A DNA stretch of 64,000 nt. Origin: Glycocaulis abyssi. GTDB taxonomy: Bacteria > Pseudomonadota > Alphaproteobacteria > Caulobacterales > Maricaulaceae. A model generated the notes under the pieces. The model did no database searches. It was not told where the DNA came from and worked only from the letters and a program-made list of their open reading frames with translations. Below are positions 43,415 to 52,123 of this stretch, in pieces. The stretch's first letter is position 1. Each line of letters opens with the position of its first letter. The stretch spans positions 1 to 64,000 of the forward strand of contig NZ_CP163422.1 of NCBI RefSeq assembly GCF_041429775.1, written 5' to 3'. A program made the translations under genes and the position numbers.

Positions 43415-44335
43415 TCACCCTTCGCCCTTACTGAACCGGTACACGGGAATCCCCAGCCGCCGCGCCTTGTCGGCGAAATTCTCCTGGATGCCCGATCCGG
43501 GGAAGACGAGCGCCCCGATCGGCAGGGCGCCGAGCACCGCATCATTGCGCTTGAAGGGCGCGGATTTGCCGTGCCGGGCCCAGTCGGGCTTGAAGGCGAT
43601 CTGGGGGACGCTCCGGGCATTCGCCCAGCAGGCGGCGGCTTTCTCCGAGCCCTTGGGCGAGCCGCCATGCAGCAGGACCATGTCAGGATATTTGGCGTGG
43701 ACCTGATCGAGCCGGGCCCAGATGTCGCGGTGCTGGTCGGTGTCGCCCCCGGTGAAGGCGATCCGCGTGCCCGTGGGCATCATGACCGCGGCGTCCGCGC
43801 GGCGGCGCGCGGCGAGGAAATCGCGGCTGTCGACCATCGCCGCAGTGAGGTGGCGATGATTGACCTTCGACCCGGTGCGCGGTCTCCAGGCTGAGCCGGT
43901 GCGGCGCTCGAAGTGGAGCGCGGCCTCATCCCGCATGAGCTCGAAGGCGTCGCGGCGTTCGAGCAGGGTGCCGCCCTCGGCGATCAGGCGTTCCAGTTCG
44001 ACCGAGCGTATCTCGCTGCCGTCCTGCTCGCGCTGGCTGGTTTTCTGGGCCTTCTCATTGTCGTCGAGCTCGCGCTCGATGCGGCCCGCGGCGCGGTGGA
44101 AGAGATTGACCGCCGACCAGAGGAGGCCTTCGAGGTCCGGTTCGAGGCGGGTGTCCTGCAGGGTGGCGGACAGGGCGTCGAAGATGTCGGCGACCGCGCC
44201 GGCGACTTCGTCGCCGCCCGGGAGCGGCCTTGGGTCGGGCTCGTCCGCGAACGGACGGTGGCCGTAGAGCTGGAGCTCCTGGAGCAGGTGCTCGGTGGGC
44301 GATGGCGGGTTCTGGGGTGCGTCGTGCGGGTTCAT
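43415..44335 (-). CDS. DUF2493 (SLOG-like) domain protein
   Basis: About 306 residues. The C-terminal 130 form a Rossmann-like DUF2493 domain: TGTRIAFTGGDTDQHRDIWARLDQVHAKYPDMVLLHGG, then SPKGSEKAAACWA, ending GSGIQENFADKARRLGIPV. DUF2493 domains belong to the SLOG group, which may bind nucleotides or nucleotide-derived ligands. The N-terminal half is helical and charged. It is recurrent on alphaproteobacterial plasmids and integrative elements next to the genes that follow. ATG 44335 lies behind CGGAG. Confidence 0.75.
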   Translation of the reverse strand: MNPHDAPQNPPSPTEHLLQELQLYGHRPFADEPDPRPLPGGDEVAGAVADIFDALSATLQDTRLEPDLEGLLWSAVNLFHRAAGRIERELDDNEKAQKTSQREQDGSEIRSVELERLIAEGGTLLERRDAFELMRDEAALHFERRTGSAWRPRTGSKVNHRHLTAAMVDSRDFLAARRRADAAVMMPTGTRIAFTGGDTDQHRDIWARLDQVHAKYPDMVLLHGGSPKGSEKAAACWANARSVPQIAFKPDWARHGKSAPFKRNDAVLGALPIGALVFPGSGIQENFADKARRLGIPVYRFSKGEG

Positions 44336-44635
44336 GGCGGGCTCCGTCGGCAGGGACCGCGACCATCGCGGCCTTCCTGGCGACCCGAGCCCACGGGCGG
44401 TCCGGACAGGCAGCCCGAGCAAAGCGAGGGCCCTGATGGCGGAGGCCGACTATTTTGCTTCGCGATGGAACGCGCTCCCGCTTCGGGAGCGCGCCGGAAA
44501 ATAGTCGGCCGCAGCCATTGCCGGGCCGGGCCGGCTGTGGGCCGCTCGCCCGCTGGAAGGCCGTGGCGCGGACCTCTTCCGCCGCGCCCCGGCTCCCGCA
44601 CGCGCGCCCTGCCCCGCCCCAGCTTGCAGACCGGC
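44336..44635. other. Structured intergenic region before the DUF2493 gene
   Basis: A 300-bp gap. It holds a short hairpin (44357-44371, CCGCGA / TCGCGG) and a larger nested inverted repeat at 44444-44510. No coding sequence is supported. Confidence 0.6.
44444..44510. repeat. Nested inverted repeat (two-level cruciform)
   Basis: Perfect 13-bp outer arms GGCCGACTATTTT (44444-44456) and AAAATAGTCGGCC (44498-44510) enclose a perfect 9-bp inner hairpin (44472-44480 and 44484-44492) with a three-base CTT loop. The outer arm is AT-rich in a very GC-rich setting. It may be an RNA leader structure, a terminator or a single-strand origin/oriT-like site. Confidence 0.75.
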
Positions 44636-45670
44636 TCAGGCCCCTCCGAACCGCACCCGGTCTTCGCGGGCGAGCTGGCGCGCGAGCGCCGCGTTGAGGC
44701 GGCGAGCCCCTGAAGCGAGGAGATCGTCATTGAAGTCGCCGCGGGCGGGCCGCAGTGGACGCGCCTCGACACCGGCCTCGCGAGCTCGCTCGGCGAGGCG
44801 GGCGAACGCCCCCTCCCCGGCCGCGTCGGCGTCGAGGATGACATAGAGACGGCGCAGACCGGGCGGGAGCGCGAGGGCGCCGAGATGGGCGGCAGAGAGC
44901 GCCGCGACGGAGGGCAGGCCCGGCAGCGCCTCGCGAACGGAGAGGGCATTCTCGAGGCCCTCGCCTGCAGCCAGGACCTCGCCGGGACGACCGAACCGCA
45001 CGCCGTGGCCGAGGAGCTGGCCCATCGCCTTGCGCGGCGGATCGAGCGGAGCCTTGGCCGCCCCGTCGCGGGCGAGCCAGGTCCGGTGCGCGCCGGTCTG
45101 GGCACCGGAGAGATCGGTCACCGAGGCGATCAGGGCGGGCCAGGTCTGACGCGGCGCGCCGTCGCCGGGCAGGACGGTGCAGCGCGGATGAAAGCGCAGC
45201 GCGGCGAGGTCATCGAGCCGGGTCAGGCGCCGCGCGCGCAGATAGGTCTCCGCGAGCGTGCCCCGGATCGGCCGGGCCGCGGCGAAGAGACGGCGCGCCG
45301 CGGTGGGGCTCACCACGGCGGGCTTCGGTCTGGCGCGCGGTGGCGAACCATCCACCGGCTCGGGTTCCGGGAGAGCGAGGAAGCGCCGGGCTTCGGCGAG
45401 GATGTCAGAAAACCGGCTGAGCCCGCGTGTCTCGCGGATGATGTCGAGTAGGTCGCCATGCTCGCCGGTGGCCGCGTCGGTCCATTTGCCGGCCGGGCCG
45501 CCGGGCGCGTCGGCGAGGCGCACGAACATAGAGCGGCCCGCCTCGCCGCGGGCGTCGCCGACGCGCCAGTACTGGCCGTCACGCCGGCCGTTGGGGAGAT
45601 AGTGGCGGCAGACCGCCTCGGCCTGGCGGCCGAGGCGGCGGGCGAGATCGGCGGCGTCCGAGCGGCTCAT
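44636..45670 (-). CDS. Toprim/DUF7146 plasmid primase-like protein
   Basis: 344 residues. An N-terminal zinc-less primase-like segment (about 15-90) ends in TYLRARRLTRLDDLAALRFHPRC, the region conserved in phage/plasmid primases. The Toprim fold from about 230 shows EVLAAGEGLENALSVREALPGLPSVAALSAAHLGAL (acidic Glu) and LRRLYVILDADAAGEGAFARLAERA (D-x-D), followed by ARGDFNDDLLA. This is the layout of DUF7146/Toprim proteins on alphaproteobacterial plasmids and integrative elements. It overlaps the next gene by four bases. Confidence 0.85.
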   Translation of the reverse strand: MSRSDAADLARRLGRQAEAVCRHYLPNGRRDGQYWRVGDARGEAGRSMFVRLADAPGGPAGKWTDAATGEHGDLLDIIRETRGLSRFSDILAEARRFLALPEPEPVDGSPPRARPKPAVVSPTAARRLFAAARPIRGTLAETYLRARRLTRLDDLAALRFHPRCTVLPGDGAPRQTWPALIASVTDLSGAQTGAHRTWLARDGAAKAPLDPPRKAMGQLLGHGVRFGRPGEVLAAGEGLENALSVREALPGLPSVAALSAAHLGALALPPGLRRLYVILDADAAGEGAFARLAERAREAGVEARPLRPARGDFNDDLLASGARRLNAALARQLAREDRVRFGGA

Positions 45671-46053
45671 TCCGCTGCGGCCCGCGCGGCGGGCGCAGCC
45701 GCGCTGAACGGGTCGACCTGTTTATGGATCGGCTGGGCGCGGCCCATCCAGGGCTCGGGCCTTATGCAGCGCACCCAGTCGGCGAAGCTGGGGATGAAGC
45801 CCAGATCCTCGGTGACGTGCTGTTCGCCGATCAGGCGGACGGGCACGACGCGGCCCGTGGAGATGGTGATCGCCGCGCCGAAGAAGCGTTCGAGCATGAA
45901 GATGCCTTCGGCGTGATGGCGCAGCGCCCGGTGCCGGAAATCGGCGGTGATCGCCTTGGACTCGTCGAACCATTGATGCAGGGCGAGATAATCCTCCGGC
46001 GCCCCGCCCCATCTGCGCACGGAGGAGAGCGCATGGTGATAGCAATGTCCCAT
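45667..46053 (-). CDS. DUF6915-like plasmid protein
   Basis: 128 residues. Key segments are HHALSSVRRWGGAPEDYLALHQWFDESK and FRHRALRHHAEGIFMLERFFG, a pattern I associate with DUF6915 proteins on mobile elements; function unknown. His-rich (HHALSS, RHHAEG). It overlaps the Toprim gene by four bases and is followed by the DUF6878-like gene. Confidence 0.6.
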   Translation of the reverse strand: MGHCYHHALSSVRRWGGAPEDYLALHQWFDESKAITADFRHRALRHHAEGIFMLERFFGAAITISTGRVVPVRLIGEQHVTEDLGFIPSFADWVRCIRPEPWMGRAQPIHKQVDPFSAAAPAARAAAE

Positions 46054-46064
46054 GACCGGCCTCC

Positions 46065-46538
46065 TCAGAAATCGTGGTGGTGAGCGTCAACGCTGGTATA
46101 GCGCTCATTATAGTCCAGACGGATCGTCCCGGCGGCGACGTCGAAGACGAACGCGCCATAGGCCCCGTCATTGTCCTCCCAGCCGCCATGGGTCTGGGAG
46201 AGCGCGTTATAAGAAAGCGTCTCGACCGCCTCGGCGACGGTCATCTCCTGCTCGCGGATCTCTTCGTCATGGAAGCTGACCGATCGCAGTGTCAGGGGCG
46301 CCTCGGGCAAGGCGGCGGGCGTGTCGCCGGCATAGGCCTGGACGTCCTCGATCTGCCCGCTGTCGCCATAACCGTCAAAGGTGACGTCGATCCGGGTGAT
46401 GCCCGCCGGCGCGAGCACGGCGAAGAGCGACGCCTTGTTGGCGGGCATCAGCGCGGCGGCGCGGGCTTCATAGGCTTTCATGCGCGCGACGATGTCGGCC
46501 ATCGGCGATGGCGCGGGCGGCGGGTTGGACTGGGTCAT
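46065..46538 (-). CDS. DUF6878-like plasmid protein
   Basis: 157 residues. Recognisable segments are MPANKASLFAVLAPAGITRIDVTFDGYGDSGQIE and LSQTHGGWEDNDGAYGAFVFDV, common in DUF6878 proteins of plasmid blocks; function unknown. ATG 46538 is preferred over the one at 46553 because the protein family starts near MTQSNPPP. Confidence 0.65.
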   Translation of the reverse strand: MTQSNPPPAPSPMADIVARMKAYEARAAALMPANKASLFAVLAPAGITRIDVTFDGYGDSGQIEDVQAYAGDTPAALPEAPLTLRSVSFHDEEIREQEMTVAEAVETLSYNALSQTHGGWEDNDGAYGAFVFDVAAGTIRLDYNERYTSVDAHHHDF

Positions 46539-46569
46539 GATGGAAACTCCCATGTGCGGTTGAGGTCAT

Positions 46570-46593
46570 GAGCCGGGCGACCGCGCCCGGCTC
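46570..46593. terminator. Strong 10-bp hairpin upstream of the DUF6878-like gene
   Basis: GAGCCGGGCG and CGCCCGGCTC, perfect arms with a four-base loop. No T-run follows in either direction, so termination is uncertain; it could equally be a leader structure. Confidence 0.5.
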
Positions 46594-46628
46594 ACGCGCC
46601 AACCCGCGCGCCTTTGCCAGGAGAGACG

Positions 46629-46642
46629 CGCGGGGCCCCGCG
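46629..46642. repeat. Perfect 14-bp GC palindrome
   Basis: CGCGGGGCCCCGCG, directly behind the end of the ParB-like gene (stop near 46665). Self-complementary; probably part of a weak terminator. Confidence 0.45.
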
Positions 46643-46664
46643 GGAGATCAGGGATGGCGGGCCG

Positions 46665-48710
46665 CTATTCGGCGGCGACGGCCGGGGCGCCCTCCTCGTC
46701 TTCGGCCGGAGTCTCCTCCGCAGGCGGATCACCCTGCGTGCGCAGGGCGGCGGGCAACCAGCCCGTGCCCGCAAGCAGTTCCTCGGCGGCCTTGGCCATG
46801 GCGTCCTTCTTCAGCCCCTCGATGCGCGCGGCGGCCTCCTCGCCCGCGCCTTCGCGTACGGCCTCGAGGATGCGGGCCTTGGTGACCCGGCCGAGATAGC
46901 TCGCCACCGTGGGCGTCCAGCCCGCCTCGGCCATGTCGAGCCCGGTCACGCGGGCGAGACGGTCCGCCTCGCGCATCCGCCGCTCGAGCCCGGAGGCCGA
47001 GATCCCCGTGCCATAGGGGCTCGGGCGTTCGAACAGGGCGTTGACCCCGAAGCTCACGCAGTGAGCGAGGAGGGCCAGCCGGCTCGCCTCGTCCAGCCGG
47101 TCGAGCCAGTCCCAGACCGCGTCATCGCCCTCGGCCAGCGGGATGTCGGCCTTCCAGGCCTCGTCGCGCTCCTCGATCATCCGCGCCGGGAGGCTGTCGG
47201 CGAGCCCCTCGCCCTGGACGGGCAGATAGACCGGGCTCACCCGCGCCTCCAGCGCCGCGCCGGGCAGCGCGCGGCTGAAGCTGTCGAGCACGAGCTTGTG
47301 CAGGAGCGCGGTCATCGCGATGCGCGGATGGCCCGCGAGCGCATCGCGCAGGGCGAGCGTGCGGTGGGCGGTGAGCTCGATGGTGAGGCGCTCTGGCAGC
47401 GGCTTGCCGGTGTCATCCTCCTCCTCGGGCTCCTCGGCGGGCGCGCCGTCTCCGTCGATCGACACGGTGGTGACGACCTCCTCGTCAGCGGCATCGCCGA
47501 CGGGCTCGGCCTCGTCGGCGGCGGGCTCGTCCTCGGGCCGAACATAGCCGCGATCGATCTGGAGCCGCCCGCTGGGGTCGATGCTGATGAAGGCCCCGGC
47601 GATGGCGATGTCGGCCGGATCGAACCGCATCGGGCGCTGATCGAAGGCTTCGAGCGCGGTTTCGATCTCGCCCAGCCGGTGGTCGACCTCCTCGGGATAC
47701 TCATCGGCCTGGGCATGCTCGGCTTCGAGCCGGTCATACTCCTCGGCGAGCGCGGCGCGGGCCGCGACCTCGTCCTCGGTCAGATCGACGGGCTCGCCAT
47801 CGATCTCCCGCAGGCTGAAGGTATGGCCATAGGGGAAGTTGATCTCGGTCTCGGTCCACTTCCAGCCTTCGGCGGCGATGGTTTCTGCGGCGGCCGCGAG
47901 CTTCTCGGCGACCAGGCGGCCCAGGAGCGCGGGGTCCTGCAGCCAGCCGCCATGGTCCTCCTCGAACAGATCGCGCAGGACGCGTCCGCCCGCCGCCTCA
48001 TAGGCCTCGATGCCGATGAAGAGCGCCCGCCGGTCGCTGGCGCGAACGGCGGTTTCGGTCAGGAGGCGCCGGATCTGCTGAGGCGTCCTTGTATAGCTCG
48101 CCTGCACCGCCTCCCAGACCTGGCGCTGGCGGTCCTGGTCATCGGTGACGGTGAACGCCATCAGGTGTTCGAGCGTCATCGCGTCTTCGGCATAGGCGTC
48201 GAGCAGCTCGGGCGCGACGGCGGCGAGGCGCAGGCGCTGGCGCACGATCTGGGCCGGGACGAAGAAGGCGGCCGCGATCGCCTCTTCCGTCATGCCTTTG
48301 GCGCGCATCGCCTCGAAGGCGCGGTACTGGTCGAGCGGATGCAGCGGCGCGCGCTCGACATTCTCGGCCAGCGAGATTTCCTCGCTGAGCACTTCGCTGG
48401 CCGCATCGCCCACGACACAGGGGACGGGCGCGGACTTCGCGAGCCGCTTCTGCTTGACCAGCAGTTCGAGGGCGCGGAAGCGGCGCCCGCCGGCGGGCAC
48501 CTCGTACTGGCCGGTCTCCGCTCCGGCCTCGTCGAGGAGCGGCCGGACATGCAGGCTCTGGATCAGGCCGCGCCGGGCGATGGAGGCGGCGAGCTCGTCG
48601 ATCGAGACGCCCGCCTTCACCCGGCGGACATTGGTCTGGGCGAGGACGAGCCTGTTGAAGGGGATGTCGCGCGCGGGCGACAGGGTGATTTTCGTCTTGG
48701 CGTTGGCCAT
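46665..48710 (-). CDS. Large ParB/Spo0J-family protein
   Basis: 681 residues. The N-terminal ParB module (about 15-200) includes NVRRVKAGVSIDELAASIARRGLIQSLHVRP, the arginine motif GGRRFRALELL and ISLAENVERAPLHPLDQ, then a helix-turn-helix (EEAIAAAFFVPAQIVRQRLRL). From about 330 it carries a helical domain, an acidic linker (EEPEEEDDTGK) and a further helical domain. It is twice the length of a chromosomal ParB, and such long ParB-like proteins usually serve plasmids or integrative elements. ATG 48710 has GGAG nine bases upstream, right behind the hairpin leader. Confidence 0.87.
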   Translation of the reverse strand: MANAKTKITLSPARDIPFNRLVLAQTNVRRVKAGVSIDELAASIARRGLIQSLHVRPLLDEAGAETGQYEVPAGGRRFRALELLVKQKRLAKSAPVPCVVGDAASEVLSEEISLAENVERAPLHPLDQYRAFEAMRAKGMTEEAIAAAFFVPAQIVRQRLRLAAVAPELLDAYAEDAMTLEHLMAFTVTDDQDRQRQVWEAVQASYTRTPQQIRRLLTETAVRASDRRALFIGIEAYEAAGGRVLRDLFEEDHGGWLQDPALLGRLVAEKLAAAAETIAAEGWKWTETEINFPYGHTFSLREIDGEPVDLTEDEVAARAALAEEYDRLEAEHAQADEYPEEVDHRLGEIETALEAFDQRPMRFDPADIAIAGAFISIDPSGRLQIDRGYVRPEDEPAADEAEPVGDAADEEVVTTVSIDGDGAPAEEPEEEDDTGKPLPERLTIELTAHRTLALRDALAGHPRIAMTALLHKLVLDSFSRALPGAALEARVSPVYLPVQGEGLADSLPARMIEERDEAWKADIPLAEGDDAVWDWLDRLDEASRLALLAHCVSFGVNALFERPSPYGTGISASGLERRMREADRLARVTGLDMAEAGWTPTVASYLGRVTKARILEAVREGAGEEAAARIEGLKKDAMAKAAEELLAGTGWLPAALRTQGDPPAEETPAEDEEGAPAVAAE

Positions 48711-48725
48711 CGGTGGACACTCCGC

Positions 48726-48765
48726 GACGGGCGGCCGGAGTCTCTCTCCAGCCTCGCAACCCGTC
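48726..48765 (-). ncRNA. Conserved hairpin leader before the ParB-like gene
   Basis: 40 nt in the transcribed direction. Outer stem GACGGG/CCCGTC with an inner eight-pair stem GGCTGGAG/CTCCGGCC (one G-U pair), loop AGAGA. The Shine-Dalgarno GCGGAG follows at once. It matches the element at 50059-50098 in size, stems and position. Probable cis-regulatory RNA. Confidence 0.6.
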
Positions 48766-48833
48766 ACGACGACCGCCGCCGCCCTCGAACTCTGAGGGCG
48801 ACGGCGGCGCCGCGAGGGCACAGCGGCAGAGGA

Positions 48834-50045
48834 TCAGGCGGCCCGTTCGAGCAGCGTCTTCGCGCGCCCTTCCAGTTCGAGGCGGGCGTCCTGATGGGTC
48901 TGGCTGCGGGCGTGGGCGGTGATGCCCTGGACGAAGTCGAACACGGTCTCGGGCGGGCGGCCTTCCTCGGCGAGGACCGTGTCGATGATTTTCGCCGTAG
49001 CCGCCTTGGTGAAGCCGCGGCGACGCAGGAAGTCCTGGCGGCCCTCCTCATCGCGGGCGACAACGCGCTCGCGCGCGGCGCGGATGCCGTTCACGAAGGG
49101 CATGGGCGAGGAATTGGCGAAGCGCGTCAGCGCGGGCGCGGCCTCATGGGCGAACCGGCTGGCGGCGTATTTGGAGTGCCGGATGCGGATCTCCTGGAAG
49201 TCCTCCACGCCCCACAGATTGCGGTTCTGGCAGACGGCGCGCAGATAGAAGCTCGCGATCCCCAGCGTCTTCGCGCCGACTTCCGAGTTCCAGCAATAAA
49301 AGCCCCGGAAATAGAGGTCCGGCGAGCCGTCGGGCAGCGTGCCCGCTTCGATCGGATTGAGGTCATCGACCAGGAAGAGGAAGACGTCCCGGTCCGAGGC
49401 GTAGAGCGTGGTCGTGTCCTTGGTGACGTCGACGCGCGGGTTGTAGACGCCGTTCGACCAGTCCAGCACGCCGGGCACTTTCCAGCGGGTGTCGCCGGTG
49501 CCGTCGCCGGCGATGCGCCGCACGGCCGTGACGAGCTCATGATCGAAGATGCGGCCATAGTCGGGCCCGGTCACCGCGCGCAGCTCGGTGCGCCCGTCCG
49601 CGGTCTCGAGCGTCTTGATCTGCTCGGCGCGGTGGGCGGTGAGGCCGTATTGCAGATTGATGCCCGCGAGCGGGGCGGGCAGCTGGCGCATATAGGCGGC
49701 GGGCGCGCCGACCAGGCTCGCCAGCTGGCCGAAGCTCCAATGGGTGGGCGCGATGGGCGCGTCCGCGCCCGGCATCATCAGCGCGAGGTCTTCGGGATCA
49801 TCCCGCTCGGCGAGCACGCGGATCTGGGCGCTTTCGACGATCCTTGTGCGGCTGGCCTCGGCGCGGCCGCGGACCGCGTCATGGAGATCGGACAGCGAGA
49901 GGTAGCGTTCATCGTCGGGCCGGCTGAACCATTCGGACGAGACGCGTCCGATCCGCTCGCCGCGGCTGACATCGACCTTGTAGCCGCCACCTGGAGGAGG
50001 CGATGGGGACGGGGCGAGAGGGGGCAGGATTTCTTGTCGGGGCAT
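48834..50045 (-). CDS. DUF932 plasmid protein
   Basis: 403 residues with the DUF932 domain over about 95-330: HWSFGQLASLVGAPAAYMRQLPAPLAG, then DYGRIFDHELVTAVRRIAG, then LYASDRDVFLFLVDDL and GFYCWNSEVGAKTLGIASFYLRAVCQNRN (key part FYCWNSEVG). The family is common on phages, plasmids and integrative elements; function not established. It is the first gene of the leftward block and is preceded by the hairpin leader and GGAG. It ends with a charged helical tail. Confidence 0.85.
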   Translation of the reverse strand: MPRQEILPPLAPSPSPPPGGGYKVDVSRGERIGRVSSEWFSRPDDERYLSLSDLHDAVRGRAEASRTRIVESAQIRVLAERDDPEDLALMMPGADAPIAPTHWSFGQLASLVGAPAAYMRQLPAPLAGINLQYGLTAHRAEQIKTLETADGRTELRAVTGPDYGRIFDHELVTAVRRIAGDGTGDTRWKVPGVLDWSNGVYNPRVDVTKDTTTLYASDRDVFLFLVDDLNPIEAGTLPDGSPDLYFRGFYCWNSEVGAKTLGIASFYLRAVCQNRNLWGVEDFQEIRIRHSKYAASRFAHEAAPALTRFANSSPMPFVNGIRAARERVVARDEEGRQDFLRRRGFTKAATAKIIDTVLAEEGRPPETVFDFVQGITAHARSQTHQDARLELEGRAKTLLERAA

Positions 50046-50058
50046 GGGACTTCTCCGC

Positions 50059-50098
50059 GACGGGCGGCCCGGAGCCCTCTCCCGGCCTCCAACCCGTC
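50059..50098 (-). ncRNA. Conserved hairpin leader before the DUF932 gene
   Basis: 40 nt. Outer stem GACGGG/CCCGTC identical to the one at 48726-48765; the inner stem (GGCCGGGAG with CTCCGGGCC, one mismatch) differs in sequence but pairs in the same place. The next bases are the Shine-Dalgarno GCGGAG. Confidence 0.6.
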
Positions 50099-50516
50099 AC
50101 CCCCTCCCCGCCCGCCTCTGCCTCTCTCACCCGCGGTGACGTCTCGCCGGACGCCGCACGCTGTCCCGCAGCGCATCAACCCGCACAAATTGCGGACCTA
50201 CTCGATTTTACACTACCCAGCGTCGTCCGTTTGCGCTACCATTGGGTGTTTTCCGGTATACCGCAATTGAAGCGGCGGAGAGCATGAGCGGGCGAGATGC
50301 CAGACGCGGAAGAACGCGCGGGATCCTGCCTGATCTGACCTGATCCGTTTTCGCTGCGCCCACCTGACCTGCTGAATGGCGGGCGCGCGACGGCGCGTCA
50401 CAGGGTGGTCCGCGGCCCTGGCCGGACTGACGGCATGACGCGAGACGCAGGCACTCCCCGTTCGAGACCGCCCGCACCGGGCGACGCCCCCGCGCTATCC
50501 CTCTGCGGAGGCGGTC
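50099..50516. other. Gene-free gap between the plasmid block and the TPR-LicD gene
   Basis: 418 bp. Contains an AT-rich patch near 50200-50260, which is a candidate divergent promoter, and the ribosome-binding site GGAGGCGG just before 50517. I see no gene, RNA or repeat. Confidence 0.5.
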
Positions 50517-51929
50517 ATGACTGAGTACGGCCGCCCCTCCCCTCGTCCGGACTCGACGGGCGCGCCCGCTTCCGACTGGGAGACCTGCCTGAAGACCGGC
50601 GTCGCGCTCGCCCGCGCGGGCCGGGCCCATGACGCCCTGCCGCATCTGCGCCGCGCCCGGCTGATCCGTCCCCGGCATTTCGACACGCTGCAGGCGCTCG
50701 CCAGCGCCCAGCTGCGGGCGGGTCTGGCGGAGGAGGCGGACGGCACGTTCGGGGCGATCCTTCGCATCGATCCGCGCCATGTGGATGCCCGGCACGGCCG
50801 CGCCCTCGCCCAGAACGCGCTCGGCGACCGGGCGGCGGCGCTGGCGACCTTCCGGAAGCTGGTGGCGGGTGAGCCGAATGCCTGGCGCAGCTGGCAGTCG
50901 ATCGCCGACATCACGCCGGACGAGGAGGAGCGGGTCGCCGCCGTGGACGAAGCCGCCGAGGCGCTCGAGCGATTGTGCGCCGGCGACCGCGCGGCGCCGG
51001 AACTCTATGCGGCCTGCGTGACCGCGCTGGTCGCAGCTCGCCGCGCGGAGGATGCGGCCACGTTCGCGCAAGACCGGTTCGGCCGGTTCCGAAGCGCGAG
51101 CGCTGCGCATGACAAGCTCGCGGGCGCGCTCTACCGGGCCGGCCGGTTCCGGGAGGCGGCGCTGCAGAAGGCTTCGGCGCTGGCAAGTCTTCCGGCGGCG
51201 GACATCCCGGCCGCGCCGCGCGCGAACCCGTTCGGGATTGCCACCGGTAACGACGCCCTCGCCTCCTTCGCCGCCATCCTGGAGGCGGCGGGGATCGATT
51301 ACTTCCTGGCGGCCGGCACGGCGCTCGGCTTCCACCGCGAGGGCGGCCCGCTCGCCCACGACCGGGATCTCGATATCGGCGTGATCCGGCGCGCGGATGG
51401 CGGCCCGGATCTCGCTGGCCTCATCCGCGCCCATCCCGACCTCATCCTCGACCGCGGCGCGCGCCCGGGCGACCGGTACATCCCGCTCCATCACCAGGGC
51501 GCAGGCATCGACCTCTTCGCGCATGATCCGCAGGCGGACCAGCTGGTCTGCGGGTTCAGCGGGACGGATGGCGATGTCGCCTGGCGCTTCTCCGCGTTCC
51601 AGATCCGCCGCCGGACCTTCGGAAAAACCTCCTATCCCCTGCTCGACCCGGTCGAGCGGTATCTGACAGAGAGTTATGGCGATGGCTGGCGCACGCCCGA
51701 TCACGGGTTCGCCTCCGCGATCAGCTCGCCCGCGCTCGACGGCGTCAGCCCCTGGGTGCGCGCCTTCTATGCGCTCGCCCGGGCGAAGTCGGCGCTGATG
51801 CGCGGCGACCGCGCCAAGGCCCGCGCTCTGCTCGCCCAGTCTCCCGTGCGCCTGCCCGGCATGGACCGGATCCTGCCGAAGCTCGCGCGCGCACGCCCCG
51901 ACAAAGAAGAGGAGACCCGCTTCCGCTGA
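50517..51929 (+). CDS. TPR protein with LicD/fukutin-like nucleotidyltransferase domain
   Basis: 470 residues. Residues about 20-230 are alpha-helical repeats (tetratricopeptide type; LRRARLIRPRHFDTLQALASAQLRAG, and so on). The C-terminal half carries a nucleotidyltransferase-like core: YFLAAGTALGFHREGGPLAHDRDLDIGV (the D-x-D metal site at about 290) and GIDLFAHDPQ. This layout is seen in LicD/fukutin phosphotransferases that modify surface sugars or proteins. It lies immediately upstream of the lasso precursor, so a role in peptide modification is possible but unproven. Confidence 0.7.
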   Translation: MTEYGRPSPRPDSTGAPASDWETCLKTGVALARAGRAHDALPHLRRARLIRPRHFDTLQALASAQLRAGLAEEADGTFGAILRIDPRHVDARHGRALAQNALGDRAAALATFRKLVAGEPNAWRSWQSIADITPDEEERVAAVDEAAEALERLCAGDRAAPELYAACVTALVAARRAEDAATFAQDRFGRFRSASAAHDKLAGALYRAGRFREAALQKASALASLPAADIPAAPRANPFGIATGNDALASFAAILEAAGIDYFLAAGTALGFHREGGPLAHDRDLDIGVIRRADGGPDLAGLIRAHPDLILDRGARPGDRYIPLHHQGAGIDLFAHDPQADQLVCGFSGTDGDVAWRFSAFQIRRRTFGKTSYPLLDPVERYLTESYGDGWRTPDHGFASAISSPALDGVSPWVRAFYALARAKSALMRGDRAKARALLAQSPVRLPGMDRILPKLARARPDKEEETRFR

Positions 51930-52123
51930 CCGTCCGCCTACGGGCCAACCTCGTTGATTGCCGCCTCGTTCCGCCGCCCCTCACAGGCCGGACAGGCGGA
52001 TCATATGCCAAGCCATAACCCACCGTATTTATTAGGCTATTCCTTTTGACTCCCCACCGCCCCAAGCGCAGGCTTCAGGTGCCGCCAGCGCGGCGGCGTC
52101 CCCCAGAAGGAAGGAGCATCATC

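Noticed and set aside
46614-50270. A 1218-codon rightward frame opposite the ParB-like and DUF932 genes
   Set aside because: It lies antisense to two recognisable proteins and consists of low-complexity Arg/Gly/Ala-rich sequence.
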